From assembly GCF_900465055.1 (NCBI RefSeq), contig NZ_LS483250.1:2418001-2482000 (forward strand): a DNA stretch of 64,000 nt, read 5' to 3'. Both the position numbers and the translations under genes were made by a program. Position 1 is the stretch's first letter, and each line of letters starts with the position of its first letter. This stretch comes from Moritella yayanosii. GTDB lineage: Bacteria > Pseudomonadota > Gammaproteobacteria > Enterobacterales > Moritellaceae. Below the pieces are notes generated by a model, which saw nothing but the letters and a program-made list of their open reading frames with translations, did not search any database and was not told the DNA's origin. Below, one piece after another: positions 51,145 through 58,789 of the stretch.

Positions 51145-51358
51145 TAATATACTCTCTGCTTAGATATTGTTGTGTGTTCATTCATTCACTTCTTCCATGA
51201 AGCAAGCAAGGAGAAATAGTCCCCCCAACCGGTGTAGCACAAAGTATTATAATTATATTCTTGTAAAGAATTTTGTATTAGCCACTCACCCATTAATAAT
51301 CGATACTAACAATCTGGTCATTAAGTGCAAGCGTAAATCTAATATCAGCTTAGTGAAA

Positions 51359-52114
51359 TTACATTTTTAGATAAAAATCTTTGGTGATCCGCTTATAGTT
51401 ATCAGAGTAACGACCATCGGGGTCATGAATAGTAAGCGATTGTTTTACCAAGTCATTATCACCGCGTTGGATATTCATCAACATACGTTTGTAAGGTTTT
51501 TTAGGGGTGGTTTTTATGTTTAAGCAAGTTATTTTCAAATCACCTAATTGTTGGCAATAAGTAACAAGTTCACATCCCGACGTATAAGGCAGTACGAGGG
51601 CAATGCGGCCATTAGGTGTTAACAGTTGCAGCGCACAATCAACCAGTTCTTGATGGGTTAAACTGCCCGTGTGTCTTGCAATTTGACGGGCGTCATCAGC
51701 TAAATTTTGGCCATGAACAAAATAAGGTGGGTTAGAGACGATAAGGTCAAACTTAGCATATTCATCTTTGCAGGCTTGCGTGAACGCTTGTAAAGCAACA
51801 TGTTTAACTGCTATCGAAGATGACCATGGTGAATTATCTATATTGGTTTTTGCTTGCTGGCATGCAAACTCGTCAATATCAATCGCAATGGCCTGCATAT
51901 TTCCCTGACAACGTTGCGCTAGCATTAAGCTAATAAGCCCGGAACCGGTGCCAATATCCAGTACTTTTAATGGTGCTGTGAACGCTGTTGTTACATCAGC
52001 CCAACCACCGAGCAAAATTCCGTCGGTTCCCACTTTCATCGCACAATCGGCATGTGAAACATGAAACTGTTTAAAGCTAAACCCGTCAATTTTATTTGCC
52101 ACTATATTTCCCAC
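51359..52114 (-). CDS. trmN6: tRNA1(Val) (adenine(37)-N6)-methyltransferase
   Basis: A 251-aa class I SAM methyltransferase. The SAM loop LDIGTGSGLISLMLAQ and the N6-adenine catalytic motif SNPPYF are visible, and the start KQFHVSHADCAMKVGTDGILLGGW is typical of the YfiC family. It modifies A37 of tRNA-Val. In E. coli it is directly adjacent to srmB. Here about 3.3 kb of other genes lie between. Confidence 0.93.
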   Translation of the reverse strand: MGNIVANKIDGFSFKQFHVSHADCAMKVGTDGILLGGWADVTTAFTAPLKVLDIGTGSGLISLMLAQRCQGNMQAIAIDIDEFACQQAKTNIDNSPWSSSIAVKHVALQAFTQACKDEYAKFDLIVSNPPYFVHGQNLADDARQIARHTGSLTHQELVDCALQLLTPNGRIALVLPYTSGCELVTYCQQLGDLKITCLNIKTTPKKPYKRMLMNIQRGDNDLVKQSLTIHDPDGRYSDNYKRITKDFYLKM

Positions 52115-52156
52115 ACGGTTGTCTGCACGTTAGCACGATGGCGGGTACTCTACACG

Positions 52157-52280
52157 AGTTTGCAGTGCGTGAAAGTACTTTAGAAGCTGAGCATGGTTTC
52201 ATTTCATACGCATAAAAAACCATCTCTAAAATAAGCTTAAGCTGCTCATTAAATGCTCACCATTGATTGTAACTGAAGTA
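52157..52280. repeat. decayed second copy of the 3' end of the barrel gene
   Basis: These 124 bases align with 54149-54272, the C-terminal coding end of the inverse-autotransporter barrel gene, in the same orientation and at roughly three-quarters identity. Read on the minus strand the copy has stops and frame loss. Together the two copies form direct repeats flanking the AraC/methyltransferase/LysE cassette. Confidence 0.75.
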
Positions 52281-52289
52281 AAATATGAA

Positions 52290-52901
52290 TTAAGACGGTC
52301 GTTCATACATGAAGCGCCTATAACTATTCGGTGTTGTACCTAAAGCCTTTTTGAAATGTGATGCGAGGTGGCTTTGATCATAGAACCCGCATATAGCAGC
52401 TACATCAACAGGTTTAATTCCCGTACGCAATAGCCCCTTTGCTCGATGTATTCTCAATTGAACTTGGTATTGATGTGGGGCCATCCCCCACCGATCCTTA
52501 AACTGCCGAATTAAGGTATATTTGTTAGTATTTCCAATAATAGCTAACTCATCGAGACTAATATTAGTATCAAAAAACTCATCTAAATATTCCCGAGCCA
52601 AGCAAATTTTATTACCTGCAACCTTATCATCTAAATTTATGTTTCGATTACTGCTTTTAAGCAACAGTTTGGTGAAAAACGCAAATATCAGCGTTTCTAA
52701 TAAAAGTTTAGAACCGTGATTATCCGAATAGTCAAAAATCATCCGTAAATGCTCAACCAAGCTACGATCAATCACACCGATTGCATATCCTTCATGGACA
52801 TGTTTTGAAAAATGCTGATCCTTAAAGCTTGCTTTCACGTATTCAATGCCACCAAAACAGTCTAAAAGAGAAAATTCAGAGCCTGCAGTATCATTATTCA
52901 T
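52290..52901 (-). CDS. AraC-family regulator with a shortened sensor domain
   Basis: A 203-aa protein with the complete two-HTH AraC domain (about residues 98-198; SLDELAIIGNTNKYTLIRQFK and DVAAICGFYDQSHLASHFKKALG). The N-terminal cupin-type domain is present only as its first strand (FSKHVHEGYAIGVI) and its last helices (DRSLVEHLRMIFDY). About 90 residues usually between them are missing, without frame loss. It may bind DNA without ligand control. It is divergent from a LysE-type exporter, a usual pairing. (CCTAT)3 lies just before its ribosome site. Confidence 0.8.
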   Translation of the reverse strand: MNNDTAGSEFSLLDCFGGIEYVKASFKDQHFSKHVHEGYAIGVIDRSLVEHLRMIFDYSDNHGSKLLLETLIFAFFTKLLLKSSNRNINLDDKVAGNKICLAREYLDEFFDTNISLDELAIIGNTNKYTLIRQFKDRWGMAPHQYQVQLRIHRAKGLLRTGIKPVDVAAICGFYDQSHLASHFKKALGTTPNSYRRFMYERPS

Positions 52902-52910
52902 CTAGACTTC

Positions 52911-52925
52911 CCTATCCTATCCTAT
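52911..52925. repeat. (CCTAT)3 tandem repeat at the AraC gene 5' end
   Basis: Three copies of CCTAT (AGGAT... on the minus strand) stand 10 bases upstream of the AraC start, directly before its AGGGAAG ribosome site. Confidence 0.6.
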
Positions 52926-53165
52926 CCGAGTAATACATTTAATAATTCACATTTTAAATACAATATGTAAATTTCATACTACTTACAAACCCGTTTCATA
53001 TCAACATACTCCATTGTTTTAAATAGAAAAAACATAACTTAACAATCAAGATAAACATTGTATGGATGATATTTACAGCACGAATAATGTAAATATCATC
53101 CTATAAGAATCAAATAATCATAGGCATAGTAGCCACTCTAAATAACCCACTGTAAGAGATTTAAG

Positions 53166-53486
53166 ATGGAAGTTGAATTTAATACATCGCGTTCAAAATC
53201 ATACCAAAATGCAATTAATCGTTTTCCAAACGTCTGGGATCAAGACCTATTGGTGATGCATAAATATTTATGCGTCAAAGATAAAGAAAAAATTCTACGT
53301 ACGCTGGCACAATCAGCAGTGCCTGACGCCACCTGCTACATATTTGACATATTCACACATAATTCTGTTGCTAAATTTTTTGATTCATATGTAGCTCATG
53401 CCTGTACAACTGGCCATGAAGTTAGCTTTCTAAGCCGCGACTATGCTAAAAGCTTATGTAACAATACCGGTTGCAAAGAAGGATAG
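53166..53486 (+). pseudogene. methyltransferase gene with its SAM-binding core deleted
   Basis: A 106-codon ORF. The first 40 residues (SYQNAINRFPNVWDQDLL, then VMHKYLCVKDKEKIL) resemble the start of a class I SAM methyltransferase and stop just where the glycine-rich SAM loop should begin. The rest (CYIFDIFTHNSVAKFFDSYV, GHEVSF) resembles the region after the catalytic core. About 90 residues seem lost in frame. Without the SAM loop it should be inactive. AAGAGA stands upstream of the ATG, so a product may still be made. Confidence 0.6.
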
Positions 53487-53492
53487 TTAATG

Positions 53493-54104
53493 ATGAGCAT
53501 TGATCATGTAACTTATGTTATGACGTGTATTTTAGCGGCTGGCACGCCAGGGCCAGGTACACTGGCAGTTATCACTATGTCCATTAAATCAGGATTTAAA
53601 AGAACCTTACCATTAATGGTGGGCATTATTATAGGCCTCGCTATAGTTGCCTTATTTTCCATATATGGTTTATCCATAATAATGCTGAACTCCACAACAG
53701 TCTTTCATGCGATACAAGCTATTGGTGGCGGGTATATCTTTTACTTAGGCATAATGTGTATTTTAAACTTTAAAACCGCAAAATTACAGCAAAGCAACGT
53801 TAAAGAATTTGGCGTCTATTCCGGTGTGATCATATCTATTTTCAATCCGAAAACGATTCTTTTTTTTACATCATTAATGCCAACTTTTATTAAAGTTTCT
53901 GACAATACGGTATCTCAAAGTTTTTACTTAACCGCCATATTACTTTGCTGTACGTTTCTGGTTCACTTACTCTATGCTCGATTAGGTAACTTATCAGCGA
54001 AAGTATTAAACAATCATATTGATAAGTTAGAGCTTGCTACCGGCATATTCTTTATTGCAATAGCCACTTTCATACTATACTCCGCTTTAACCACAACATT
54101 CTAA
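53493..54104 (+). CDS. LysE/RhtB-family amino acid exporter
   Basis: A 203-aa inner-membrane protein with about six hydrophobic segments. AAGTPGPGTLAVITMS at the N-terminus and FNPKTILFFTSLMPTF in the middle are the family hallmarks. It appears intact. Substrate unknown. It follows the methyltransferase remnant by 6 bases, with AAGGA inside the end of that ORF. The divergent AraC gene probably once regulated it. Confidence 0.88.
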   Translation: MSIDHVTYVMTCILAAGTPGPGTLAVITMSIKSGFKRTLPLMVGIIIGLAIVALFSIYGLSIIMLNSTTVFHAIQAIGGGYIFYLGIMCILNFKTAKLQQSNVKEFGVYSGVIISIFNPKTILFFTSLMPTFIKVSDNTVSQSFYLTAILLCCTFLVHLLYARLGNLSAKVLNNHIDKLELATGIFFIAIATFILYSALTTTF

Positions 54105-54146
54105 TAGATACGATGAACTGGCTCTTAAATGATGGTATCCATAAGC

Positions 54147-55112
54147 CTAGTTTGCAGTGCGCGCGAGCACTTTAGAACGCGAGAATGGGATCATTTGATG
54201 CATCGAAAAACCATTATCTAAAATAAGTTCAAGCTGTTCATTTAATGGTCGCCATGGATCATAATTAAAGTAGAGATAAACCCCGTAGCCGACATCATGA
54301 TCTTGCACTTTGGTGGCTTCCACACCTAATTGCAATAATGGGATGGGTGTGTAATCCAGCCCCGCAGTTAATTTATGACTATTATCCGTTGACTCGTAAT
54401 CATGACTCACTGTAATGTCATCACCAAAGAAGTATTCCAAAGAACTATGGAATTGCAAGGTCGGAGTGATAGCCCCTTCCGCACGAATATCGATGCTGTT
54501 AACCAGATCGTCTTCTTCACCTTTACCTGATAGTGGAAAATAAATATTCGATGATAGATTGAAGATATAATTTGGATCATCGTATTTACTACCGATAGAT
54601 AGACGATGATTGCCCGAGTTCATTTCAACATCCCAAAAAGCATTCACGCCAACGCCAATTAGACTGTCTTCAGGTAAAATACCGATACCGTTAGAGACTA
54701 AGATATCCTCATTTTTGTAATCAATATTCGCTTGCCAAACCAGATCTTCGGAAAAAAAGTTATCGACGACATAATCCAAACCAGGATTGTTGGCTAACGA
54801 AGTACCGTGTCGGTCATAATCATCATAGTTACTGTGCAGCTGTAAACCAAAACTGAGCTTAGAATAACGTGGTTTTGAAAATTCGAAAGGTTCAAATGCA
54901 GGTTCTCCAGGCACTTCGACTACAAGCGTTGGTTTACGTTGCTCTTTACCACCAAGGTGACCACGCTGCTTACCCCAATAACCTTTATTAGAGATAGCCC
55001 CATCATTCTCAGAATAATACTTATCTTCAGCAGCATGAATCGAAGGGGATAAAGACAGTAACAATGCCATAGAAGACAATAATACAGCAGACAATAGACC
55101 ACGAGGGTTCAT
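54147..55112 (-). CDS. stand-alone inverse-autotransporter beta-barrel protein
   Basis: A 321-aa outer-membrane protein with a signal peptide (cleavage after IHA near residue 27). From about residue 85 it alternates as a beta-barrel. The LTAGLDYTPIPLLQLGVEATK and YFNYDPWRPLNEQLE stretches match the barrel domain of intimin/invasin-type (type Ve) proteins. No passenger Ig-like domains follow. I chose the ATG at 55112 because AAGGTG lies 8 bases upstream. A decayed copy of its 3' end lies at 52157-52280. Confidence 0.75.
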   Translation of the reverse strand: MNPRGLLSAVLLSSMALLLSLSPSIHAAEDKYYSENDGAISNKGYWGKQRGHLGGKEQRKPTLVVEVPGEPAFEPFEFSKPRYSKLSFGLQLHSNYDDYDRHGTSLANNPGLDYVVDNFFSEDLVWQANIDYKNEDILVSNGIGILPEDSLIGVGVNAFWDVEMNSGNHRLSIGSKYDDPNYIFNLSSNIYFPLSGKGEEDDLVNSIDIRAEGAITPTLQFHSSLEYFFGDDITVSHDYESTDNSHKLTAGLDYTPIPLLQLGVEATKVQDHDVGYGVYLYFNYDPWRPLNEQLELILDNGFSMHQMIPFSRSKVLARTAN

Positions 55113-55434
55113 CGAAAACACACCTTAATAATAAAATAACTCGGCTAAGATAACAAAAATACAGCATTCAAGCTAATGAATATAACCGACCACCAAACAT
55201 GTTTATAGCGTATTTCTAGATCCAAACTGACACTTCAACCGCGCTGCTAACACCGATAAATCATAATTTTTATAATAGTGATTATTTCGTCACTTGAGTA
55301 GAAAACCAATACCCTCCAGGCCTCATATCTGCCATAATGGCTGATTAACGTTCCAAAATTTGACGTGTCATTGTTTAATTACAGCAAATGATAACCTCAT
55401 CTTCCTTTTTAACCTCTTGTTATACGGTAGTTTT
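55113..55434. other. intergenic region between barrel gene and srmB
   Basis: These 322 bp must hold the promoters of both divergent genes. The open frame of srmB extends back to 55360 but lacks a ribosome site there. I see no RNA gene, repeat or clear dyad. Confidence 0.4.
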
Positions 55435-56700
55435 ATGGACTTCGAAAGTCTCGATCTAGACCCTGAATTAATTGCAGCACTTACTGATAATAATCTTGTT
55501 CAACCGACATTGATTCAACAGCAAGTACTGCCAACCGCCATGGAAGGTAGAGATATCCTTGCATCTGCACCGACTGGTACAGGTAAAACGCTGGCATTTT
55601 TATTACCAGCTATTCAACATCTGCTTGACTTTCCACGTCGCGAATTAGGTCCTGGACGCGTACTTATCTTGACGCCAACGCGAGAACTCGCGAGTCAGGT
55701 ATTCCAACAAGCTAAAATGCTAGCGGCTTATACTGACCATAAAGTATCGATGGTCACGGGTGGTGTTGATTATGCTCTACACGCTGAAGTATTAAAAAAT
55801 AACCTTGATATTGTCATTGCCACGCCGGGTCGTTTATTAGAATACATCCGCCGTGATGCATTTGAATGTGCAGCCATTGAAATACTGATCTTAGATGAAG
55901 CTGACCGCATGTTAGATATGGGCTTCTATGATGACGTGAAAAGAATCACTGATGAAATGACCCGTCGTCAACAAACAATGCTATTTTCTGCAACCCTAGA
56001 AGGTCGCGGTATTGATCGTTTTGCTGAAGAACTATTGAAAGAACCTGTTGAATTTAGAGCGAATCCTTCTCGTAGAGAAAAAGCTAAAATTCATCAGTTC
56101 ATGCACCATGTTGATAATCACGCACACAAGCAAGCCTTGTTAGTGCATTGGTTACGTGATGAAAGCACCACACGTTCTATCGTGTTTGTAAAAACCCGTG
56201 AACGCCTTGCCGAGCTTGTTAGCTACCTGCAATCACAAGACATCGCGTGTGCATATTTACGTGGTGAAATGGATCAAGCGAAACGTACGCGTTCTTTGAA
56301 CCAGTTCAAAAATGATAAAGTAAAAGTGCTGGTTGCTACCGACGTTGCAGCTCGCGGTATTGACGTACAAGATGTAAGCCATGTATTTAACTTTGACTTA
56401 CCACGTAGTGCTGAAATTTATGTTCACCGTATTGGTCGTACAGCACGTGCCGGTAAGAAAGGAACAGCGATCTCATTGGTTGAAGCGCATGATCTACGTA
56501 TCTTTGGTAAAATTGAACGTTATACCGAAGAAACAATTAAGCGTCGTGTAATTCAAGATTTGAAACCAAAGAATAAAATTACAGCATCGAAAACGAAGAA
56601 AAAAGCGAAAGTAACGACGACTGGTAAAAATAAAGCATCAGCGAAAGCCAAGCTTAAAGCCAAAAAACGTACCAAGAAAAATAAATCTAAAAGCAAGTAA
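55435..56700 (+). CDS. srmB: DEAD-box RNA helicase SrmB
   Basis: A 421-aa ATP-dependent RNA helicase that helps early 50S assembly. The Q motif, ASAPTGTGKT (I), PTRELA (Ia), LDEADRMLD (II), FSATLE (III) and HRIGRTARAG (VI) are all present. The C-terminus is a Lys-rich tail of about 45 residues (KTKKKAKVTTTGKNKASAKA), as in SrmB. I chose the ATG at 55435, which gives the SrmB-like start FESLDLDPELIAAL. It ends at a terminator just before the convergent RNA gene. Confidence 0.95.
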   Translation: MDFESLDLDPELIAALTDNNLVQPTLIQQQVLPTAMEGRDILASAPTGTGKTLAFLLPAIQHLLDFPRRELGPGRVLILTPTRELASQVFQQAKMLAAYTDHKVSMVTGGVDYALHAEVLKNNLDIVIATPGRLLEYIRRDAFECAAIEILILDEADRMLDMGFYDDVKRITDEMTRRQQTMLFSATLEGRGIDRFAEELLKEPVEFRANPSRREKAKIHQFMHHVDNHAHKQALLVHWLRDESTTRSIVFVKTRERLAELVSYLQSQDIACAYLRGEMDQAKRTRSLNQFKNDKVKVLVATDVAARGIDVQDVSHVFNFDLPRSAEIYVHRIGRTARAGKKGTAISLVEAHDLRIFGKIERYTEETIKRRVIQDLKPKNKITASKTKKKAKVTTTGKNKASAKAKLKAKKRTKKNKSKSK

Positions 56701-56737
56701 TCGTTCAAACCAACAATTACTTAAATTAGTAAGAACC

Positions 56738-56769
56738 GAAAAGGCGTTAAATTTATTTAGCGCCTTTTT
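56738..56769 (+). terminator. terminator of srmB
   Basis: GAAAAGGCG...TTTA...CGCCTTTTTT forms an A-rich hairpin with an 8-bp GC core and a run of T on the plus strand, about 40 bases after the srmB stop. Confidence 0.75.
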
Positions 56770-56790
56770 TGTATCTGCATAAATCCCAGA

Positions 56791-56820
56791 TATAGAAAAG
56801 GCGGCACAGTGTGCCGCCCT
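56791..56820 (-). terminator. terminator of the CsrB-type RNA
   Basis: GGCGGCAC (56800-56807) and GTGCCGCC (56811-56818) form an 8-bp stem with a 3-nt loop. On the minus strand it is followed by TTTTCTAT. It is the expected 3' end of the RNA read from right to left. Confidence 0.8.
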
Positions 56821-57430
56821 AAAGTCTCTATCTCTCAATCCATGAAACGCGTAGCAACCCTGCTAAATCCTGACTCTATTTATTCCGTTAAATTTCCACT
56901 TCCCAATCCATCGGAGTGTCCTTTTACCTTCCTGGCACAATAAATCGATCCTGATTTATTTCTATGTTACATCCTGTAACTTAATCCTTTGGTCTTCTTC
57001 CTGAAGCTGTCCTGTGTTACATCCTGTAACTTAATCCTTTGGTCTTCTTCCTGAAGCTGTCCTGTGTCGCATCCTGCAACTTAATCCTTTGGTCTTCTTC
57101 CTGAAGCTGTCCTGTGTTACATCCTGTAACTTAATCCTTTGGTCTTCTTCCTGAAGCTGTCCTGTGTCGCATCCTGCAACTTAATCCTTTGGTCTTCTTC
57201 CTGAAGCTGTCCTGTGTCGCATCCTGCAACTTAATCCTTTGGTCTTCTTCCTGAAGCTGTCCTGTGTTACATCCTGTAACTTAATCCTTTGGTCTTCTTC
57301 CTGAAGCTGTCCTGTGTCGCATCCTGCAACTTAATCCTTTGGTCTTCTTCCTGAAGCTGTCCTGTGTTACATCCTGTAACTTAATCCTTTGGTCTTCTTC
57401 CTGAAGCTGTCCTGTGTCACGTCCTTGTGC
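56795..57430 (-). ncRNA. csrB: CsrB/CsrC-family CsrA-sequestering RNA
   Basis: A predicted RNA of about 636 nt on the minus strand. Nine 50-nt units each carry four GGA motifs, two of them in small hairpin loops: GUUAC-AGGAU-GUAAC and CUUC-AGGAA-GAAG. The repeats CAGGAUG and CAGGAAG match the E. coli CsrB repeat CAGGA(U/A/C)G. About ten more GGA motifs lie in the unique parts, including AAUAAAUC-AGGAUC-GAUUUAUU near 56950. In total about 46 GGA are visible. A promoter-like sequence precedes it and a terminator ends it. Such RNAs titrate the translation regulator CsrA and are driven by BarA/UvrY-type systems. The csrB name is by class, not proven orthology. Confidence 0.85.
56961..57410. repeat. 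nine tandem 50-bp units inside the RNA gene
   Basis: The period is exactly 50 bp, with units starting at 56961 (partial first bases), 57011, 57061, 57111, 57161, 57211, 57261, 57311 and 57361. Between units only the hairpin stem varies: GTTAC...GTAAC (units 1, 2, 4, 7, 9) or GTCGC...GCAAC (units 3, 5, 6, 8). The rest is identical. There are no unique spacers, so it is not a CRISPR array. Confidence 0.97.
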
Positions 57431-57435
57431 TTATA

Positions 57436-57463
57436 AATATACGCCATTAACGCAGCACAACAA
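57436..57463 (-). promoter_or_regulatory. promoter of the CsrB-type RNA
   Basis: On the minus strand TTGTTG (57458-57463) and TATATT (57436-57441) are 16 bases apart, giving a start near 57430. An alternative is TTGTGC with TTATAA (57431-57436), 18 bases apart. Confidence 0.55.
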
Positions 57464-57557
57464 GTGATAAAAAACGATTAAATTAAATTTATTTACAAGA
57501 AACAAAAACCACAAAAACATAACATCATGATATTAATGGTAATAGTAGCTATTTACG

Positions 57558-57641
57558 AGTGTAAGACCAGACATGAAATCGAGATAAACACCGTCATAAG
57601 ACGTCTATATCCCCCACTATAAATAGTCGATGTCTTACACT
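57558..57641. promoter_or_regulatory. distal dyad half-sites upstream of the RNA gene (UvrY/GacA-like)
   Basis: AGTGTAAGAC (57558-57567) and GTCTTACACT (57632-57641) are perfect 10-bp inverted arms 64 bases apart, about 130-210 bases upstream of the RNA start. Each holds TGTAAG/CTTACA, the half-site known for GacA/UvrY. The spacing differs from the usual compact 18-bp palindrome. The remaining bases from 57464 to 57735 are A+T-rich and I see no gene in them. Confidence 0.45.
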
Positions 57642-57740
57642 TGAGGATCTGCCAACTCAGCAGATAATATTGTTGATTAACAATACACAGGACATACCCA
57701 AACTAAAGTTGTGATTATTAAAATTTTACGATAAATAATT

Positions 57741-57862
57741 CTGTCAAAATCAGAACTTGTGGCCGCAGTTTCCAATGCCGGTGGTTTAGGTATTTTAGCA
57801 ACTGGGCCATTGAGCCAGGAAGAAACCCGCACTGCAATTAGAAAGATCCGTAACCTCACTGG
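57741..57862 (+). pseudogene. remnant of a nitronate monooxygenase/FabK-like gene
   Basis: About 40 codons encode SELVAAVSNAGGLGILATGP and LSQEETRTAIRKIRNLTG, matching the N-terminal region of the nitronate monooxygenase/FabK family after its first strand. An in-frame stop lies two codons upstream, and similarity ends at an 11-bp inverted repeat (57852-57862 with 57876-57886). Both ends of the gene are gone. Confidence 0.65.
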
Positions 57863-57886
57863 TACTCCGCAATTGCCAGTGAGGTT
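57852..57886. repeat. 11-bp perfect inverted repeat at the end of the remnant
   Basis: AACCTCACTGG and CCAGTGAGGTT flank a 13-nt loop. It marks the point where similarity to the oxygenase family stops, so it may be a deletion junction or a small repeat insertion. From here to 58099 I see no gene. Confidence 0.6.
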
Positions 57887-58099
57887 GATCTACCATTTTG
57901 GAAACTCGTTGCAGGGGTATTTGTGCAGTTCGACAAGATCAAGCAACTCTCTTATTTTGGTGCCTGAACAGAGAAAATAGAAGTAATATCGACGATTCAA
58001 CACCCTAGCTCAGAGATTAACAGGGATAACGAATAAGATAGAAGGATGTATCACGACTCCCTTATATCTATACCCAATTAGATTAGTCGGTCAATTAGA

Positions 58100-58789
58100 T
58101 TATGCAGACCAGTCAGATAACGCTTGTAAACTAAAACTTTGCACACCAACACGCATAATCACCTCATTTTGTAATATCTCTAAGATCTCCACATCATCAC
58201 TTAACCAACTACCTTCTCGTAAGTCTCGATTATTAAGACGCACACTGCGACTTTTAGCGTTCGACGAATATATATGTGAGCTATAATTAATGTCCGGTAT
58301 TTGTGCGCGTAAGTACTGTGGTAACTCAGCGAGAGGGACGGCATTATAACTTTCTGCAACCGCGTTTACAGAGATATTATCGTTATCACTTGTTGCTGTT
58401 AGCGCACGATTAAACTTAGCCAGTAGTTCTGGAGACACCTGCTCATTGGCTAATTCCGCATTCATGGTTAATAACTCAGAGGGCTGACCCGCTGGCACTG
58501 CAGGCTTGCTACCCGATACAATCAAAACGGGTAAGTTATTTTCTGAATACGACGCTGATACCGACGTGACTGGAATGCGGATCACCGAGAGCGGATACGC
58601 AAATTCAATATCTGGTAACTTTAAAATAATCAGCGGATCGGTTTGTTCAACGCCGACTGAAACAGCCCTCACCACATCGATACTGTTATTTACATTACCC
58701 ATTGCAAGTAAGACTGGACTCCATAAGACACTAGCAAAGCTAACACTTATACTGAATATAATTAACGTTTTACCCACTACAAAATTCAT
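58100..58789 (-). CDS. exeB: type II secretion assembly protein ExeB/GspB
   Basis: A 229-aa protein with an N-terminal signal anchor (about residues 7-30) and a C-terminal GspB domain: AVPLAELPQYLRAQIPDINY, SSHIYSSNAKSRSVRLNNRDL and LREGSW. With ExeA it helps place the secretin ExeD in the outer membrane. Length is like Aeromonas ExeB. Its ATG overlaps the exeA stop by 4 bp. The rest of the type II secretion operon is not in this window. Confidence 0.88.
   Translation of the reverse strand: MNFVVGKTLIIFSISVSFASVLWSPVLLAMGNVNNSIDVVRAVSVGVEQTDPLIILKLPDIEFAYPLSVIRIPVTSVSASYSENNLPVLIVSGSKPAVPAGQPSELLTMNAELANEQVSPELLAKFNRALTATSDNDNISVNAVAESYNAVPLAELPQYLRAQIPDINYSSHIYSSNAKSRSVRLNNRDLREGSWLSDDVEILEILQNEVIMRVGVQSFSLQALSDWSA

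Noticed and set aside
56961-57410. Possible CRISPR array (regular direct repeats)
   Set aside because: The units abut with a fixed 50-bp period and have no unique spacers or cas genes. The GGA-rich minus-strand reading explains the array better.
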